From DASTFY01 sp963769115 (GTDB taxonomy: Bacteria; Actinomycetota; Acidimicrobiia; Acidimicrobiales; Ilumatobacteraceae): 64,000 bases of DNA. Both the position numbers and the translations under genes were made by a program. The notes under the pieces were generated by a model. The model was not told where the DNA came from, searched no databases, and saw nothing but the letters and a program-made list of their open reading frames with translations. Each line of letters opens with the position of its first letter. The stretch's first letter is position 1. The stretch spans positions 489,264 to 553,263 of the forward strand of contig CAVYKN010000019.1 of the NCBI GenBank assembly GCA_963769115.1, read 5' to 3'. Shown here piece by piece: positions 8,537 to 17,897 of the stretch.

Positions 8537-11373
8537 GCGTGCTGGCCGCCCGCCTCGATCCGCAACCGGGCGAGGAGATCGACCGGCAGTCGTCCCTCGC
8601 GTTCACGTGGGACGGCCGGAGCTACACCGGGTTCGACGGCGACACCATCGCGTCAGCCCTGACCGCGGCGGGCGTGTCCGTCTATTCGCGCAGCTTCAAG
8701 TACCACCGTCCGCGGGGCCTGCTCACCGCCACCTTCCACGACCCCGGCTGCACGGTGCAGGTGGACGACGAGCCCAACGTGCGGGGCGCGCACCGTCGCC
8801 TCGAGGCAGGGATGGTCGTGCAGCCCCAGAACGCCTGGCCGTCGCTCGACCACGACGTGAAGGCCGCCAACCAGCTCGTCGGCCGGTTCCTCGGGGCCGG
8901 CTTCTACTACAAGACGTTCATCCGGCCACAACGGCTGTGGCCCGCCTACCAGAAGGTGCTCAGTCGCTTCGCGTCGGGCGGCAGGGTCACCACCGCAAGG
9001 ACGGCGGACCGCTTCGACAAGCGCTACGTCCACGTCGACGTGTGCGTGGCCGGCGGAGGGCCGGCCGGGATGGCCGCAGCCGTCGCCGCCGCTGGAGCGG
9101 GAGCCCGGGTGCTCCTCGTCGAGGAGGAATACCGGCTCGGCGGCCACCTGCGCTACGGCGGGCCGGATGAGCTGGCGGCGCTGGACGAGCTACGCCGGTC
9201 GGTCGCCGGGCTGGGCAACCTCGACGTCATCACCAACGGCGTCGTGGCCGGCCGCTACGACGACAACTGGCTCGCCGTCGTCGAACGCCAGCCCACGAGC
9301 GGCAGTGACGGCTCGCCCGTGTTCGAGCGCCTCCTCAAGGTCCGAGCCCGGGTGCTCGTGGTGGCGCCCGGGCTGATCGAGCGTCCCTATGTGTTCGCCG
9401 GCAACGACGAACCCGGGGTGCTGCTCTCGACCGCCGTGCGCCGCCTCGTCAACCTCTGGGCCGTGCGTCCCGGCGAGCGGGCCGTCGTCCTGACCGCCAA
9501 CGCCGAGGGTGATGCCGCCGTGGAGGATCTCCGCCGCGCCGGGGTCGACGTCGTCCGTGTGGTCGATGCCCGAGCAGGCGGTGACGTCGTGCAGGCCGAG
9601 GGTGGCGGGCGGGGCGCCGATCGCCGTGTCCGTCGGGTGACGCTCGGCACCGGCGAGCGCATCGACTGCGACCTGGTGGTCACGGCCGCCGGCTGGACGG
9701 CGCCCACGACCCTGCTCAACCTGGCGGGAGACCGGCCGGTGTTCTCGACCGTCGCCAACCGGTTCCTCCCCGGGGGCCTCGCCCAGCCGACCGTTCTAGC
9801 CGCCGGGGGCCTGGCCGGTGACGGCCCGCTGGACGCCCTGGTCGAGCACGGGCGGGCGACCGGACGCGAGGCCGCCAACCGAGCCGGGGGCGGGCCAGCG
9901 CTGGTCGTACCGGACCTCCCCGTGGCCACCCATCCCCCGCTGTTCCGGTCCCGCACGCACGGGATGGTCGACTTCTCGGAGGACGTGTCGTCCAAGGACC
10001 TCCTTGCCGCGGCCGCCGAGGGGTTCGACTCCGTCGAGCTGGCGAAGCGCTTCACGACCGCCACGATGGGGCCGGCGCAGGGGAAGCTGGAGACGGTCAA
10101 CCTCGTCGCCGTCCTGGCCGAGGCCAACGGGGCGACGATCGAAGCGACGGGCACGACGGTGTGGCGGCCTCCGTATGTCCCGATCACCCTCGGCGCGCTG
10201 GCCGGACGAGGGCACGAGCCCGTCCGGTACTCGCCCATGCAGTCGTGGCACGAGGCCCATGGCGCGCGGCCCCTCGTCGCCGGCGACTGGATCCGGCCCG
10301 ACCACTACGGCGACGCCGAGTCCGAGGTCCGGAACGTGCGGGCCAACGTCGGGATCATCGACGTGACGCCGTTGGGCAAGCTCGACCTGCGCGGGCCGGA
10401 CGTCGCGCAGTTGCTCAACCTTCTGTACGTCAACCAGTGGAGCAAGCTCGCCGTGGGAGGTGTCCGGTACGGCGTGATGTGCGCCGAGGACGGCGTCATC
10501 CTCGACGACGGTGTCACCGGGAGGCTGGGCGACGAGCACTACGTCATGTCGACGACGTCCTCCGGTGCTGGGACCGTGTGGGAATGGGTGCAGAACTGGT
10601 TGCAGACGGAACATCCTGAGTGGCGCATCCACGTCACGCCCGTGACGACGGCATTTGCCTCGATGAACGTGGCCGGGCCGGCCAGCCGGGAGCTCCTGCG
10701 GCGACTCGTGACCGGCATCGACCTGGGCCCCGAGTCCTTCCCGTACATGCAGGTCCGTGAAGGTTCCGTGGCCGGTGTCGACGGCTGCTTCATGTGGCGC
10801 ATCGGCTTCACCGGCGAGCTCAGCTACGAGCTCCACGTCCCCGCCGCCTACGGACTCCACGTGTGGGAGGCCTGTCTCGAGGCCGGCGCCGACCTCGGCA
10901 TCCGCCCCTTCGGCGTCGAGGCGCAGCGGGTGATGCGACTGGAGAAGGGTCATTTCATCGTCAGCCAGGACACCGACGGTCTCACGCAGGCCTTCGCGGT
11001 CGGTCTCGGTCCGCTCATCAAGCTCCAGAAGCAGGACTTCGCCGGCCGGCCCGAGCTGGTCTGGCAGCACCAGCGGGACGACCACCAACGTCTCGTCGGC
11101 CTCCAGCCCGTCGACCCGGCGTGCGTCCCGCCGGAAGCGTGCCAGATCATCGAGCGCGACACCGGAGGACAGATCCGGATCGTCGGACGGGTCACCTCGA
11201 GCCGGATGTCCCCGACGTTGAACCGCTCGATCTGCCTCGGCTTCGTGGCCCAGCACCTGTGCCAGCCCGGCTCGCTCGTCACCGTCCGCCTGCCGGACGG
11301 CGCCGACGTCGAGGTCCGGGTGATGGAGCACCACGCTCACGTCGATCCCGAGGGGGTGCGACTCCGTGGTTGA
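8533..11373 (+). CDS. mgdC: Sarcosine-oxidase-alpha-like subunit with GcvT domain (N-methylglutamate dehydrogenase subunit C type)
   Basis: A 946-residue protein. Residues about 1-120 resemble the degenerate Fer2_4 region of SoxA (YHRPRGLLTATFHDPGC); about 165-560 hold the dinucleotide-binding domain with VCVAGGGPAGMAAAVAAAGAG at its start; about 565-946 form a GcvT aminomethyltransferase domain (YSPMQSWHEAHGARPLVAG, GFTGELSYELH) that in SoxA receives the C1 unit on tetrahydrofolate. GTG at 8533 is chosen because it overlaps the preceding stop and gives the family length; the frame stays open upstream but that part lies over two other genes. Expected product: glutamate plus methylene-tetrahydrofolate from N-methylglutamate. 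Confidence 0.87.
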   Translation: MSVLAARLDPQPGEEIDRQSSLAFTWDGRSYTGFDGDTIASALTAAGVSVYSRSFKYHRPRGLLTATFHDPGCTVQVDDEPNVRGAHRRLEAGMVVQPQNAWPSLDHDVKAANQLVGRFLGAGFYYKTFIRPQRLWPAYQKVLSRFASGGRVTTARTADRFDKRYVHVDVCVAGGGPAGMAAAVAAAGAGARVLLVEEEYRLGGHLRYGGPDELAALDELRRSVAGLGNLDVITNGVVAGRYDDNWLAVVERQPTSGSDGSPVFERLLKVRARVLVVAPGLIERPYVFAGNDEPGVLLSTAVRRLVNLWAVRPGERAVVLTANAEGDAAVEDLRRAGVDVVRVVDARAGGDVVQAEGGGRGADRRVRRVTLGTGERIDCDLVVTAAGWTAPTTLLNLAGDRPVFSTVANRFLPGGLAQPTVLAAGGLAGDGPLDALVEHGRATGREAANRAGGGPALVVPDLPVATHPPLFRSRTHGMVDFSEDVSSKDLLAAAAEGFDSVELAKRFTTATMGPAQGKLETVNLVAVLAEANGATIEATGTTVWRPPYVPITLGALAGRGHEPVRYSPMQSWHEAHGARPLVAGDWIRPDHYGDAESEVRNVRANVGIIDVTPLGKLDLRGPDVAQLLNLLYVNQWSKLAVGGVRYGVMCAEDGVILDDGVTGRLGDEHYVMSTTSSGAGTVWEWVQNWLQTEHPEWRIHVTPVTTAFASMNVAGPASRELLRRLVTGIDLGPESFPYMQVREGSVAGVDGCFMWRIGFTGELSYELHVPAAYGLHVWEACLEAGADLGIRPFGVEAQRVMRLEKGHFIVSQDTDGLTQAFAVGLGPLIKLQKQDFAGRPELVWQHQRDDHQRLVGLQPVDPACVPPEACQIIERDTGGQIRIVGRVTSSRMSPTLNRSICLGFVAQHLCQPGSLVTVRLPDGADVEVRVMEHHAHVDPEGVRLRG

Positions 11374-11992
11374 CGAGCCGATCGCCCGCTCACCGATCGT
11401 GCCCGCGCCGCCGGTCGCCGTCGTCGACGGCTGGGAGGTCTCGCAGCGCCGTTCGACGGCGGCGTTGACGTTGTCGGACCACACACCGCTGGCCAAGGTG
11501 CTCGTCCACGCCGACCCCGCCGGACCATACGCCGGCGCCGCGGCGGTCGGCTTCGGACGTGCGGCACGGGTCGACGGCGACCTCCTCGAGATCGGTTCGG
11601 GAGTGGCCGAGTGGCTGCTGCTCGGTCCGGTCGGGTCGGCCGGCGCGCTCATGGATCGGGCGCGCTCGCGAGCCAGCACTGACTTCGTCAGCGTGATCGA
11701 CCTGACCCACGGCCGGGCGATGATGCGCCTCACCGGCGGGGATGCGGCGGCGGTGCTGTCCAAGCTGTGCGGCGTGGACCTTGCGGACGCCGTGACACCC
11801 AACCTCACTGCGTTCCGCTCGTGGGTGGCCAAGGTCGTCACCGATGTCGTGCGGGACGATCTCGACGCCACGCCGTCGTACCTGCTCCACTGCGAGCGAT
11901 CGTCGGGGCAGTACCTGTTCGACGTGCTCCTCGATGCCGGCGCCGAGTACGGCCTCGACGTCACGGGCTTCGTCAACGGGCGGTCGAGCTAG
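11366..11992 (+). CDS. mgdD: Sarcosine-oxidase-gamma-like subunit (N-methylglutamate dehydrogenase subunit D type)
   Basis: A 208-residue SoxG-type subunit with a GcvT-like fold. Typical features are LTLSDHTPLAKVLVHA near the N-terminus, VAEWLLLGPVGSAGAL, VIDLTHGRAMMRLTG and a YLLHCERSSGQYLFD core. In the heterotetramer it packs against the alpha subunit and shapes the folate chamber. GTG start at 11366, overlapping the alpha-like stop by 8 bp, so it is the coupled last gene of the plus-strand operon. Nothing downstream on this strand appears linked. Confidence 0.82.
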   Translation: MVDEPIARSPIVPAPPVAVVDGWEVSQRRSTAALTLSDHTPLAKVLVHADPAGPYAGAAAVGFGRAARVDGDLLEIGSGVAEWLLLGPVGSAGALMDRARSRASTDFVSVIDLTHGRAMMRLTGGDAAAVLSKLCGVDLADAVTPNLTAFRSWVAKVVTDVVRDDLDATPSYLLHCERSSGQYLFDVLLDAGAEYGLDVTGFVNGRSS

Positions 11993-12067
11993 TACCTCGT
12001 CAATGAACGTTTCGCGGCGTAGCGCTCCGCTCGGCAAGAGATCGCTGCCGGCCGTTGCTACCCACGC

Positions 12068-12610
12068 CTACTGCACGGCGTCAGAACCGCCAGCGCGTCG
12101 AACCCGGCGTGTCTTCGGCGGTACCGACTGCGGTCGCGGTGCGGGGTTCACTTCGTAGACGAACCATGGCGGCGGCCCGAGCGTCGGCGCGTTGAACGGT
12201 GCGGTGATGCCGGTTCCCGAGTCGTCGGGCTGCGCGGGCCATCCGCTCTCCGCCCACAATGCCGCGATCTCGGCCACGATCGTCGGGTCGCTCACGCGCC
12301 GGGCTTCGCCTGCGACCATCACGTCGAAGCCCTTCGTCGCGACACTGATCGTGCAGCGCGGGTCGCGTGCGACGTTCTTCGCCTTGCGGGTGTGTTCGCC
12401 GGTCTGGAACCAGCATGAGCCCGCGTGCCAGAGCGCGCCCACACTCGTCACGTGTGGGCTTCCATCGGCGTTCAGGGTCGTCAGCCAGAACGTCGAGCGG
12501 TTCGGCGAGCGCGGGTCGTCGTGCGTCAGAAGGTCGGCGAGCTGCGTTTCAACCTGAGACCACTCGATCGTGGGCAGCCCATCGGCCTCACCAAGGTTTG
12601 TTGTCTCCAT
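12068..12610 (-). CDS. PPOX-class flavin/F420-type protein with a C-terminal frameshift
   Basis: A split-barrel protein of the pyridoxamine-5'-phosphate-oxidase-like class, 180 residues as read (LTTLNADGSPHVTSVGALW, GEHTRKAKNVARDPRCTISVATKG). The family end (about 20 residues finishing TRWRF) appears in the neighbouring frame, stopping at 12081. Adding one C to the C run (GGGG at 12143-12146 on the plus strand) restores EVNPRTATAVG ... GSTRWRF. The natural gene is therefore 12081-12610 with a one-base deletion or consensus error. Such proteins bind FMN or F420; the substrate is unknown. It is divergent from the HIT-like gene next to it. Confidence 0.75.
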   Translation of the reverse strand: METTNLGEADGLPTIEWSQVETQLADLLTHDDPRSPNRSTFWLTTLNADGSPHVTSVGALWHAGSCWFQTGEHTRKAKNVARDPRCTISVATKGFDVMVAGEARRVSDPTIVAEIAALWAESGWPAQPDDSGTGITAPFNAPTLGPPPWFVYEVNPAPRPQSVPPKTRRVRRAGGSDAVQ

Positions 12611-12695
12611 GGTTCTTGAGACTCCACCCGTACCCGAAACTCATCGCGATTGTGCGGGCCTCGTACTGGGTTCGGATCAGGGCAATCTGCAGCTG

Positions 12696-13186
12696 GTGAC
12701 AACCGATGCCTGTCCTCTCTGCGCCGAGAACGCCGCTGCCGAACGAGACGACGATCCCTGGGCGATCGCTCGTCTTGCGACGGGATACGTGAGGCTCAAC
12801 CCGACGCAGTCCTACCGGGGAGCAGCGTTCTTCGCCACGCAGCGCCTGCGTCAGTGAGCTTCACGAGTTGCCCGGCAAGCAGCGGACCGAGCACCTCGCA
12901 GAGATGGCAGAAGTAGCCGAAGCCCTGTTCCGGGCCTTCTCGCCACGGAAGCTCGATTACGAAGCGCTCGGCAACTCAGTGCCCCATCTTCATTGGTGGC
13001 TCACTCCGCCGGTACGTGGATGATCCCCGCCCGCACGCGCCGCATGCTGGAGAGAACCCCGACTTCCTGCGCGCCCAGTGGACCCGAGGCAGCCGCCCGG
13101 ATGACGAGCAGAGCGAGTGGCTCAAGCGCAGCATCCTGGATGCGCTGGAGGCCCAGGACGTGAGGATCGAACGGCGATTCCTCTGA
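12696..13186 (+). pseudogene. HIT-family protein, two single-base frameshifts
   Basis: Three consecutive frames together encode a HIT-like nucleotide hydrolase or transferase: ACPLCAENAAAERDDDPW and YVRLNPTQSYRGAAFFATQ, then SELHELPGKQRTEHLAEMA ... LGNSVPHLHWWLTPR, then DDPRPHAPHAGENPDFLRAQ to the end. The HxHxx-type active-site stretch (VPHLHWWL) is intact. An extra C at 12845-12846 and another at about 13007-13010 account for both breaks, and removing them gives one protein of about 162 residues. The GTG at 12696 fits the family N-terminus; an ATG at 12609 is possible. Either a recent pseudogene or consensus error; the coding signal is otherwise undamaged. Confidence 0.72.
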
Positions 13187-13302
13187 GTACAGATCTGACG
13201 CTCGTCGTGCTGAACAACGACTCGGGTTGGTTCAGCCGACCGTCATCTCACCGAGCTCGGACCAGCCGTCCTGGTCGGATGTTCAGGGATACGTTGCAGT
13301 CG

Positions 13303-14043
13303 ATGCCGGTGTTCGCATTGTGGAGCGCTCCGCGAGCACGCTCGACGGCCTTCTTCCGCTCGATGCTCGCGCGCGGCGATCTGCTCGCTCTCCATGAACC
13401 GATCGAAGGCCTCATCTACTTCGGCGACACCGAAGTCGAAGGGCGGACGTTCACGTCACCTGCGTCGCTCCTCGCATGGTTGCGGGAGGAGGCTCATGGC
13501 GTCAGCGTGTTCCTGAAGGAGACGACCGACCGCCAGGTCCTCGAGGTCATCCTGGCCGACCGGCGGTTCCTCGCCGAAGCCCGGCACGCGTTCCTCATCC
13601 GCCGCCCCGAGGAGATCGCAGCATCCCTCCACCCGCTGAGGCCCGACATGCGCATCGAAGACGTCGGCCTCGAGGCGCTCCACGAGCTGCACACCGCCGT
13701 CCACGATGCCGGGGGTGCCCGCCCGGTCGTCATCGACTCCGACGACCTCGTGGTCCGACCCGAGGCGACCATGGCGGCCTACTGCGCAGCTGTCGGGCTG
13801 CCGTTCCTCTCACATGCGCTCACCTGGGAGCCCGGCGAACGTCCCGAGTGGCGGCGATCCGCACGCTGGCACGTGGACGTCAGCGCAAGCTCCGGCTTCG
13901 AGCAGCGCGAGCGCTGTTACGCGGACACCGTTGAGAGCTCCGACGAGCTGGCGCGGTTCGCCGCCCACCACGTGCCGTTCTACGAGCGGCTCCGCGCGCA
14001 GCGGCTCGATGTCGCGTCATGGGAGCGGACGGCAGGCTTCTGA
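13303..14043 (+). CDS. Sulfotransferase-family protein
   Basis: A 246-residue protein that begins MPVFALWSAPRARSTAFFRS, the 5'-phosphosulfate loop of actinobacterial sulfotransferases (ARSTAFFR). It continues with a second PAPS-contacting stretch around FLIRRPEEIAASLHP and VVIDSDDLVVRPEATM. Family members transfer sulfate from PAPS to a hydroxyl or amine acceptor in the cytosol. The acceptor is not predictable. The ATG at 13303 puts the P-loop-like motif at the N-terminus as usual; the frame is open further upstream but only over the HIT-like gene. It stands alone on the plus strand. Confidence 0.78.
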   Translation: MPVFALWSAPRARSTAFFRSMLARGDLLALHEPIEGLIYFGDTEVEGRTFTSPASLLAWLREEAHGVSVFLKETTDRQVLEVILADRRFLAEARHAFLIRRPEEIAASLHPLRPDMRIEDVGLEALHELHTAVHDAGGARPVVIDSDDLVVRPEATMAAYCAAVGLPFLSHALTWEPGERPEWRRSARWHVDVSASSGFEQRERCYADTVESSDELARFAAHHVPFYERLRAQRLDVASWERTAGF

Positions 14044-14095
14044 CCGAGCGGCCTGGCGTGTCCGAGCGCGCGATCGGCTGACCAGGAACCTGCCG

Positions 14096-14491
14096 TCAGT
14101 CCTCGACGTAGGCGATGGCTTCGATCTCGACCAGCATCTCGGGCTCGGCGAGGAGCGCCTGGACCGTGGTGCGCGCAGGCGGATCCTCGGCGAACACCTC
14201 TGCGAAGACCTCGTTCATGACCTGGAAGTGGCCGATGTCGGCCAGGTAGACGTTGCACTTCAGCACGTCGGCCAGCGTCGCCCCGCCCTCATGCAGGATC
14301 GACTCGACGTTGGACAGCACCTGGCGGGTCTGCGCGCGCGGGTCGCCGACCCCGACGAGCTCGGCCCGCTCGTTCCAGGCGACCTGCCCCGCGGTATAGA
14401 TCAGCTGCCCACCACGCGTGCCGGGCGAGTAGGGGTACTCGGGGCGCGGTTGGAAGCTCAGGTTCGCGGGACGAAGGACCTGCTTCGGCAT
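14096..14491 (-). CDS. RidA/YjgF/YER057c-family protein
   Basis: A 131-residue RidA-type protein (SPGTRGGQLIYTAGQVAWN, QTRQVLSNVESILHEGGATL, RTTVQALLAEPEMLVEIEAIA). The pocket Arg (ARTTV) and Glu (VEIEA) of the enamine/imine deaminase are present, so deamination of reactive imines is plausible. The ATG at 14491 follows GAGGAGATG, a good ribosome binding site. It is divergent from the M20 peptidase gene 98 bp away, a pairing often seen in amino-acid derivative catabolism; that link is inference. Confidence 0.87.
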   Translation of the reverse strand: MPKQVLRPANLSFQPRPEYPYSPGTRGGQLIYTAGQVAWNERAELVGVGDPRAQTRQVLSNVESILHEGGATLADVLKCNVYLADIGHFQVMNEVFAEVFAEDPPARTTVQALLAEPEMLVEIEAIAYVED

Positions 14492-14589
14492 CTCATCTCC
14501 TCGGGGAGGTCGGCACGTAGATCCCACAGTCTCGACGAGACTGACGTGATGCGCGACGGTGACCGCGGACGAAGCGGAGCGGCCGGCCG

Positions 14590-15861
14590 ATGACGCGAGG
14601 CGATACCGCCGCCCAGGTCCTGGAGCAGGTCGACCAGCTGTCGACCGATCTCTTGGAAGAGGCAGCGGCGCTCGTGCGCTTCCCGAGCGTCGGCGGGACG
14701 AGCGGCGAGCACGAGGCCCAGGCCGAGATGGCGCGACGATTCGCGGCCGACGGCCTGGAGGTGGACCATTGGCCGATCGACCTGGCAGCGATCGTCGATC
14801 GCCCCGGCTTCCCGGGTGTGGAGGTGGAGCGCAGCGAGGCCTGGGGTCTGGCCGGGCGGCTGCCCGGGACTGGCGGTGGTGCCTGCCTCATGCTGAACGG
14901 CCACATCGACGTGGTGCCCATCGGCGATCCCTCCGCATGGACCGTCGATCCTTTCGGGGGCGAGCTCCGGGACGGGCGTCTGTACGGCCGGGGCTCGTGC
15001 GACATGAAGGCCGGGCTGGTCGCGGCGCACGTCGCGGTCCGCGCCCTGCAGCTCGCCGGCGTGAGCCTGCGTGGCGACGTGATCCTCGCCTCGGTGGAGG
15101 GCGAGGAGGACGGCGGTCTCGGCACGTTCGCATTGCTGGAGCGCGGCTGGACGGCGGACGCCTGCGTGATCGCCGAGCCGACCGGACTCGACGCCATCCC
15201 CGCCAACGCCGGCGCGCTCACGTTCCGCTTGCGCATCCGCGGCCGGGCCACGCATGCCGCCCGGCGGACGGAGGGCGTGAGCGCGGTCGCCAAGCTCTGG
15301 CCGGTGTGGCGAGCCTTGGAGGCACTCGAAGCGCGGCGCCACGAGGTCGTGGATCCGCTGGCCGATCGGTGGGACCTGGCCCACCCGCTGTCGATCGGGA
15401 TCGTCAGGGCCGGCGACTGGCCCTCCTCGGTGCCCGATCTCCTCGTCGCTGAGGGTCGCCTGGGCGTCGCCATCGGAGAGCCGGTCGAAGCGGCCCGAGC
15501 CCAACTCGAGGAGGCGGTCGCCGAAGCGTCGGCCGCCGACCCCTGGCTCCGTGACCACCCCGTCGAGGTCGAGTGGTGGGGAGGGCAGTTCGCATCAGGC
15601 CGGCTGCCGAGCGACAGCGATCTCCTGGACCGGCTGCGCCGCGCCCACGACGGCGCCAGCGGCGGCCGGCCGCATGCCGCCTACGCCGCTCCTTACGGCA
15701 GCGACCTCCGGTTGCTCACGGGATTGGGCGGCATCCCGACGGTGCAGTACGGACCGGGCGACGCCGCCCTCGCCCATGGACCCGACGAGTCCGTTCCGAT
15801 CGACGAGGTCCTCACGACGGCACGGACCCTCGCGCTGCTGGCGCTCGACATCTGCTCCTGA
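14590..15861 (+). CDS. M20-family metallopeptidase/deacylase (ArgE/DapE-like)
   Basis: A 423-residue zinc amidohydrolase. Metal and catalytic motifs are clear: GHIDVVP (His, Asp), YGRGSCDMKAGL (bridging Asp), EGEEDGG (general-base Glu-Glu) and GSDLRLLT / DESVPIDE near the C-terminus; the central stretch FRLRIRGRATHAARRTEG is the lid/dimerisation domain with its His. Members hydrolyse N-acyl amino acids or small peptides in the cytosol. ATG start at 14590. The neighbouring RidA and alcohol dehydrogenase suggest a small catabolic set, but substrate is unknown. Confidence 0.88.
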   Translation: MTRGDTAAQVLEQVDQLSTDLLEEAAALVRFPSVGGTSGEHEAQAEMARRFAADGLEVDHWPIDLAAIVDRPGFPGVEVERSEAWGLAGRLPGTGGGACLMLNGHIDVVPIGDPSAWTVDPFGGELRDGRLYGRGSCDMKAGLVAAHVAVRALQLAGVSLRGDVILASVEGEEDGGLGTFALLERGWTADACVIAEPTGLDAIPANAGALTFRLRIRGRATHAARRTEGVSAVAKLWPVWRALEALEARRHEVVDPLADRWDLAHPLSIGIVRAGDWPSSVPDLLVAEGRLGVAIGEPVEAARAQLEEAVAEASAADPWLRDHPVEVEWWGGQFASGRLPSDSDLLDRLRRAHDGASGGRPHAAYAAPYGSDLRLLTGLGGIPTVQYGPGDAALAHGPDESVPIDEVLTTARTLALLALDICS

Positions 15862-15874
15862 GCCCGGGCGCGGT

Positions 15875-16909
15875 TCAACCACCGGCCGCGGGAGACGGGC
15901 GGGGGTCGATGTGGACCTTCGGCCCCGGTCCCCAACCGCCGCGGCGACCACCGGCCAGCACGAACGGGACGTCATCGAGTCCGACGGTGGCGGCGAGGAG
16001 CGGGCGAGGGTCGACCGCACCCGAGGCGAAGAGCTCGATGACGGGCGCCAGCCCGGCCGACGCCCCGAGCACGCCGACGACCGTGACGTCCTTCAGCGCG
16101 ATCGTCCTGGTGTCGACGGGACTGGGCTGCCCGGCGAGCCCGATGTAGACGACACGGCGACCCACCTCGACCAGGTCCAGCGCGGTCGCCGGCATCGACG
16201 CGTCGTTGGTGGCGTCGATGACAGCGTCCCAGCGCGAAGTGGGCAGCGTGGCGGCGGTCCAGCTGTTCTCGAACCCGATCGACCGCGAGAACTCCACCGA
16301 CGCCTCGGTCACCCCCAGGACGTGGACCTCGACTCCCTGGGCCTCGGCGATGAGACCGGCGAGGAGCCCGATGGTGCCGGGCCCCAGGATCAACAACCGC
16401 TCGCCGGCGTCCACGCCCGCGCCGGCCACCGCCCGGTACGCGTTGCCACCTGGCTCGACGAACGCGCCGAAGGTGGGATCGAGCGGTTCCGGCACGCGGT
16501 GCAGGGCCCTGACCGGCAACGGCATCTGCTCGGCCAGCGCGCCGGGCCAGCCATCGCGCACCCCGATCTCGTGTCGCCGCGCGCAGACGTGGTGCCGGCC
16601 GCTCCTGCACCGCTCACACGTGCCGCAGCCGACCATGACATCGGCGATCACCCGCTGGCCGAGCCACGTGCCGTCGACACCGTCGCCGACATCGCTCACC
16701 ACGCCGCAGAACTCGTGCCCGATGCGGACGGGGTACGTGGTCTCGCCGCTCTGGAGGTACACCATGTCCCCGGCGTAGATCTCGGCATCGGTGCCGCACA
16801 CGCCGGCGCGCTCGACGTCGATGACGACCTCGTGCGGTCCGGGGGTCGGAGCCGGCACTTCGATCACGTCGGTGCGACCGGGCCCGGTGATCACGAAGGC
16901 ACGCATCAT
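15875..16909 (-). CDS. Zinc-dependent alcohol dehydrogenase (MDR family)
   Basis: A medium-chain dehydrogenase of about 344 residues. The catalytic zinc site is visible (RAGVCGTDAEI, IGHEFCG), as is the four-cysteine structural zinc loop (CGTCERCRSGRHHVC), and the nucleotide-binding turn is ILGPGTIGLLAG. These enzymes oxidise alcohols or sugar alcohols using NAD(P). Two adjacent ATG codons at 16909 and 16906 give the family N-terminus MRAFVITGPG; the frame is open further upstream but into the intergenic spacer. It is convergent with the M20 gene and divergent from the VOC gene. Confidence 0.87.
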   Translation of the reverse strand: MMRAFVITGPGRTDVIEVPAPTPGPHEVVIDVERAGVCGTDAEIYAGDMVYLQSGETTYPVRIGHEFCGVVSDVGDGVDGTWLGQRVIADVMVGCGTCERCRSGRHHVCARRHEIGVRDGWPGALAEQMPLPVRALHRVPEPLDPTFGAFVEPGGNAYRAVAGAGVDAGERLLILGPGTIGLLAGLIAEAQGVEVHVLGVTEASVEFSRSIGFENSWTAATLPTSRWDAVIDATNDASMPATALDLVEVGRRVVYIGLAGQPSPVDTRTIALKDVTVVGVLGASAGLAPVIELFASGAVDPRPLLAATVGLDDVPFVLAGGRRGGWGPGPKVHIDPRPSPAAGG

Positions 16910-17018
16910 CGCCACCGGCTCATCTTGGCCCCCACCGTCATCCGCCCGGAAACAGGACAGCAGGTGTCCGGAATGGCTTCGTATCGTCGGACCATCGAGC
17001 ATGCGAAGGAGTGACGAG

Positions 17019-17864
17019 ATGCGCGACGGCTACATCCCTGGTGTCCCCTGCTGGGTGGACACGAGCCAACCTGATCCCGAAGCGGCGGCCGAGTTCTACG
17101 GTGGCCTGTTCGGCTGGGAGTTCGAGAACGTGCTGCCGCCCGGATCGGGGCCCAGCTACCTCATCGCCCGGCTGGGCGGTGGCGATGTGGCCGCCGTCGG
17201 TTCGGCACCGGACCAGGCACCGGCGCAGGCGACGTGGAACACGTACGTCTGGGTGGCAAGCGCCGACGAGACGGCGTCGAAGGTCCGGGATGCCGGGGGG
17301 AGTGTCGTGACGCAGCCCTTCGACATCATGGACTTCGGCCGGAGGGCGGTCTTCGCCGATCCCGACGGTGCGGCGTTCAGCGTCTGGCAGGCGAAGCAGC
17401 ACAAGGGCGCGAACGTCGTCAACGAGCCCGGCTCGGTGAACTTCAACGACCTCCACACACGGGACCCGGAGGGCGCGAGGGCGTTCTACGGCTCCGTGTT
17501 CGGATGGAGGACGCTCGCGCTCGGACCCGGCATGGAGGCCTGGACGCTTCCCGGCTACGGCGACCACCTCGAGCTTGACGACCCCGACCTGCGCAAGCGG
17601 AACGCAGAGTTCGGGGCACCTCAAGGCTTCGAGGACGTCGTCGCCACGCTGAACCCGATCACGGCCGATCAGCCCGACACGCCGCACTGGGGCGTGACGT
17701 TCGCGGTGGAGGACGCCGACGGCACAGCCGCCAAGGCGGCCGAGCTCGGCGGCGAGATCGTCGTGCCCCCGTTCGATGCGCCGTGGGTGAGGATGACCGT
17801 GCTCCGGGACCTGCACGGGGCCACGTTCGTGGCCAGCAAGTTCGTCCCGGAGAACGCCTCCTGA
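17019..17864 (+). CDS. Two-domain VOC (glyoxalase/bleomycin-resistance-like) protein
   Basis: 281 residues made of two consecutive vicinal-oxygen-chelate modules: CWVDTSQPDPEAAAEFYGGL ... FADPDGAAFSVWQ, then VNFNDLHTRDPEGARAFYGS ... DLHGATFVASKFV. This duplicated build is common in actinobacteria (CFP30/hydroxylase-like group); function is usually unknown, with roles in detoxification or ring cleavage proposed. An AAGGAG ribosome binding site at 17005-17010 decides for the ATG at 17019. The 109 bp upstream is the divergent promoter region shared with the alcohol dehydrogenase. Confidence 0.87.
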   Translation: MRDGYIPGVPCWVDTSQPDPEAAAEFYGGLFGWEFENVLPPGSGPSYLIARLGGGDVAAVGSAPDQAPAQATWNTYVWVASADETASKVRDAGGSVVTQPFDIMDFGRRAVFADPDGAAFSVWQAKQHKGANVVNEPGSVNFNDLHTRDPEGARAFYGSVFGWRTLALGPGMEAWTLPGYGDHLELDDPDLRKRNAEFGAPQGFEDVVATLNPITADQPDTPHWGVTFAVEDADGTAAKAAELGGEIVVPPFDAPWVRMTVLRDLHGATFVASKFVPENAS

Positions 17865-17897
17865 AGAGCCGGCGGTGAAGAGGCAGACTGACGGTCC

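Noticed and set aside
9796..11976. A 726-codon minus-strand open frame opposite the alpha- and gamma-like subunits
   Set aside because: No domain, composition typical of antisense frames in high-GC DNA, and the sense genes are clearly identified.
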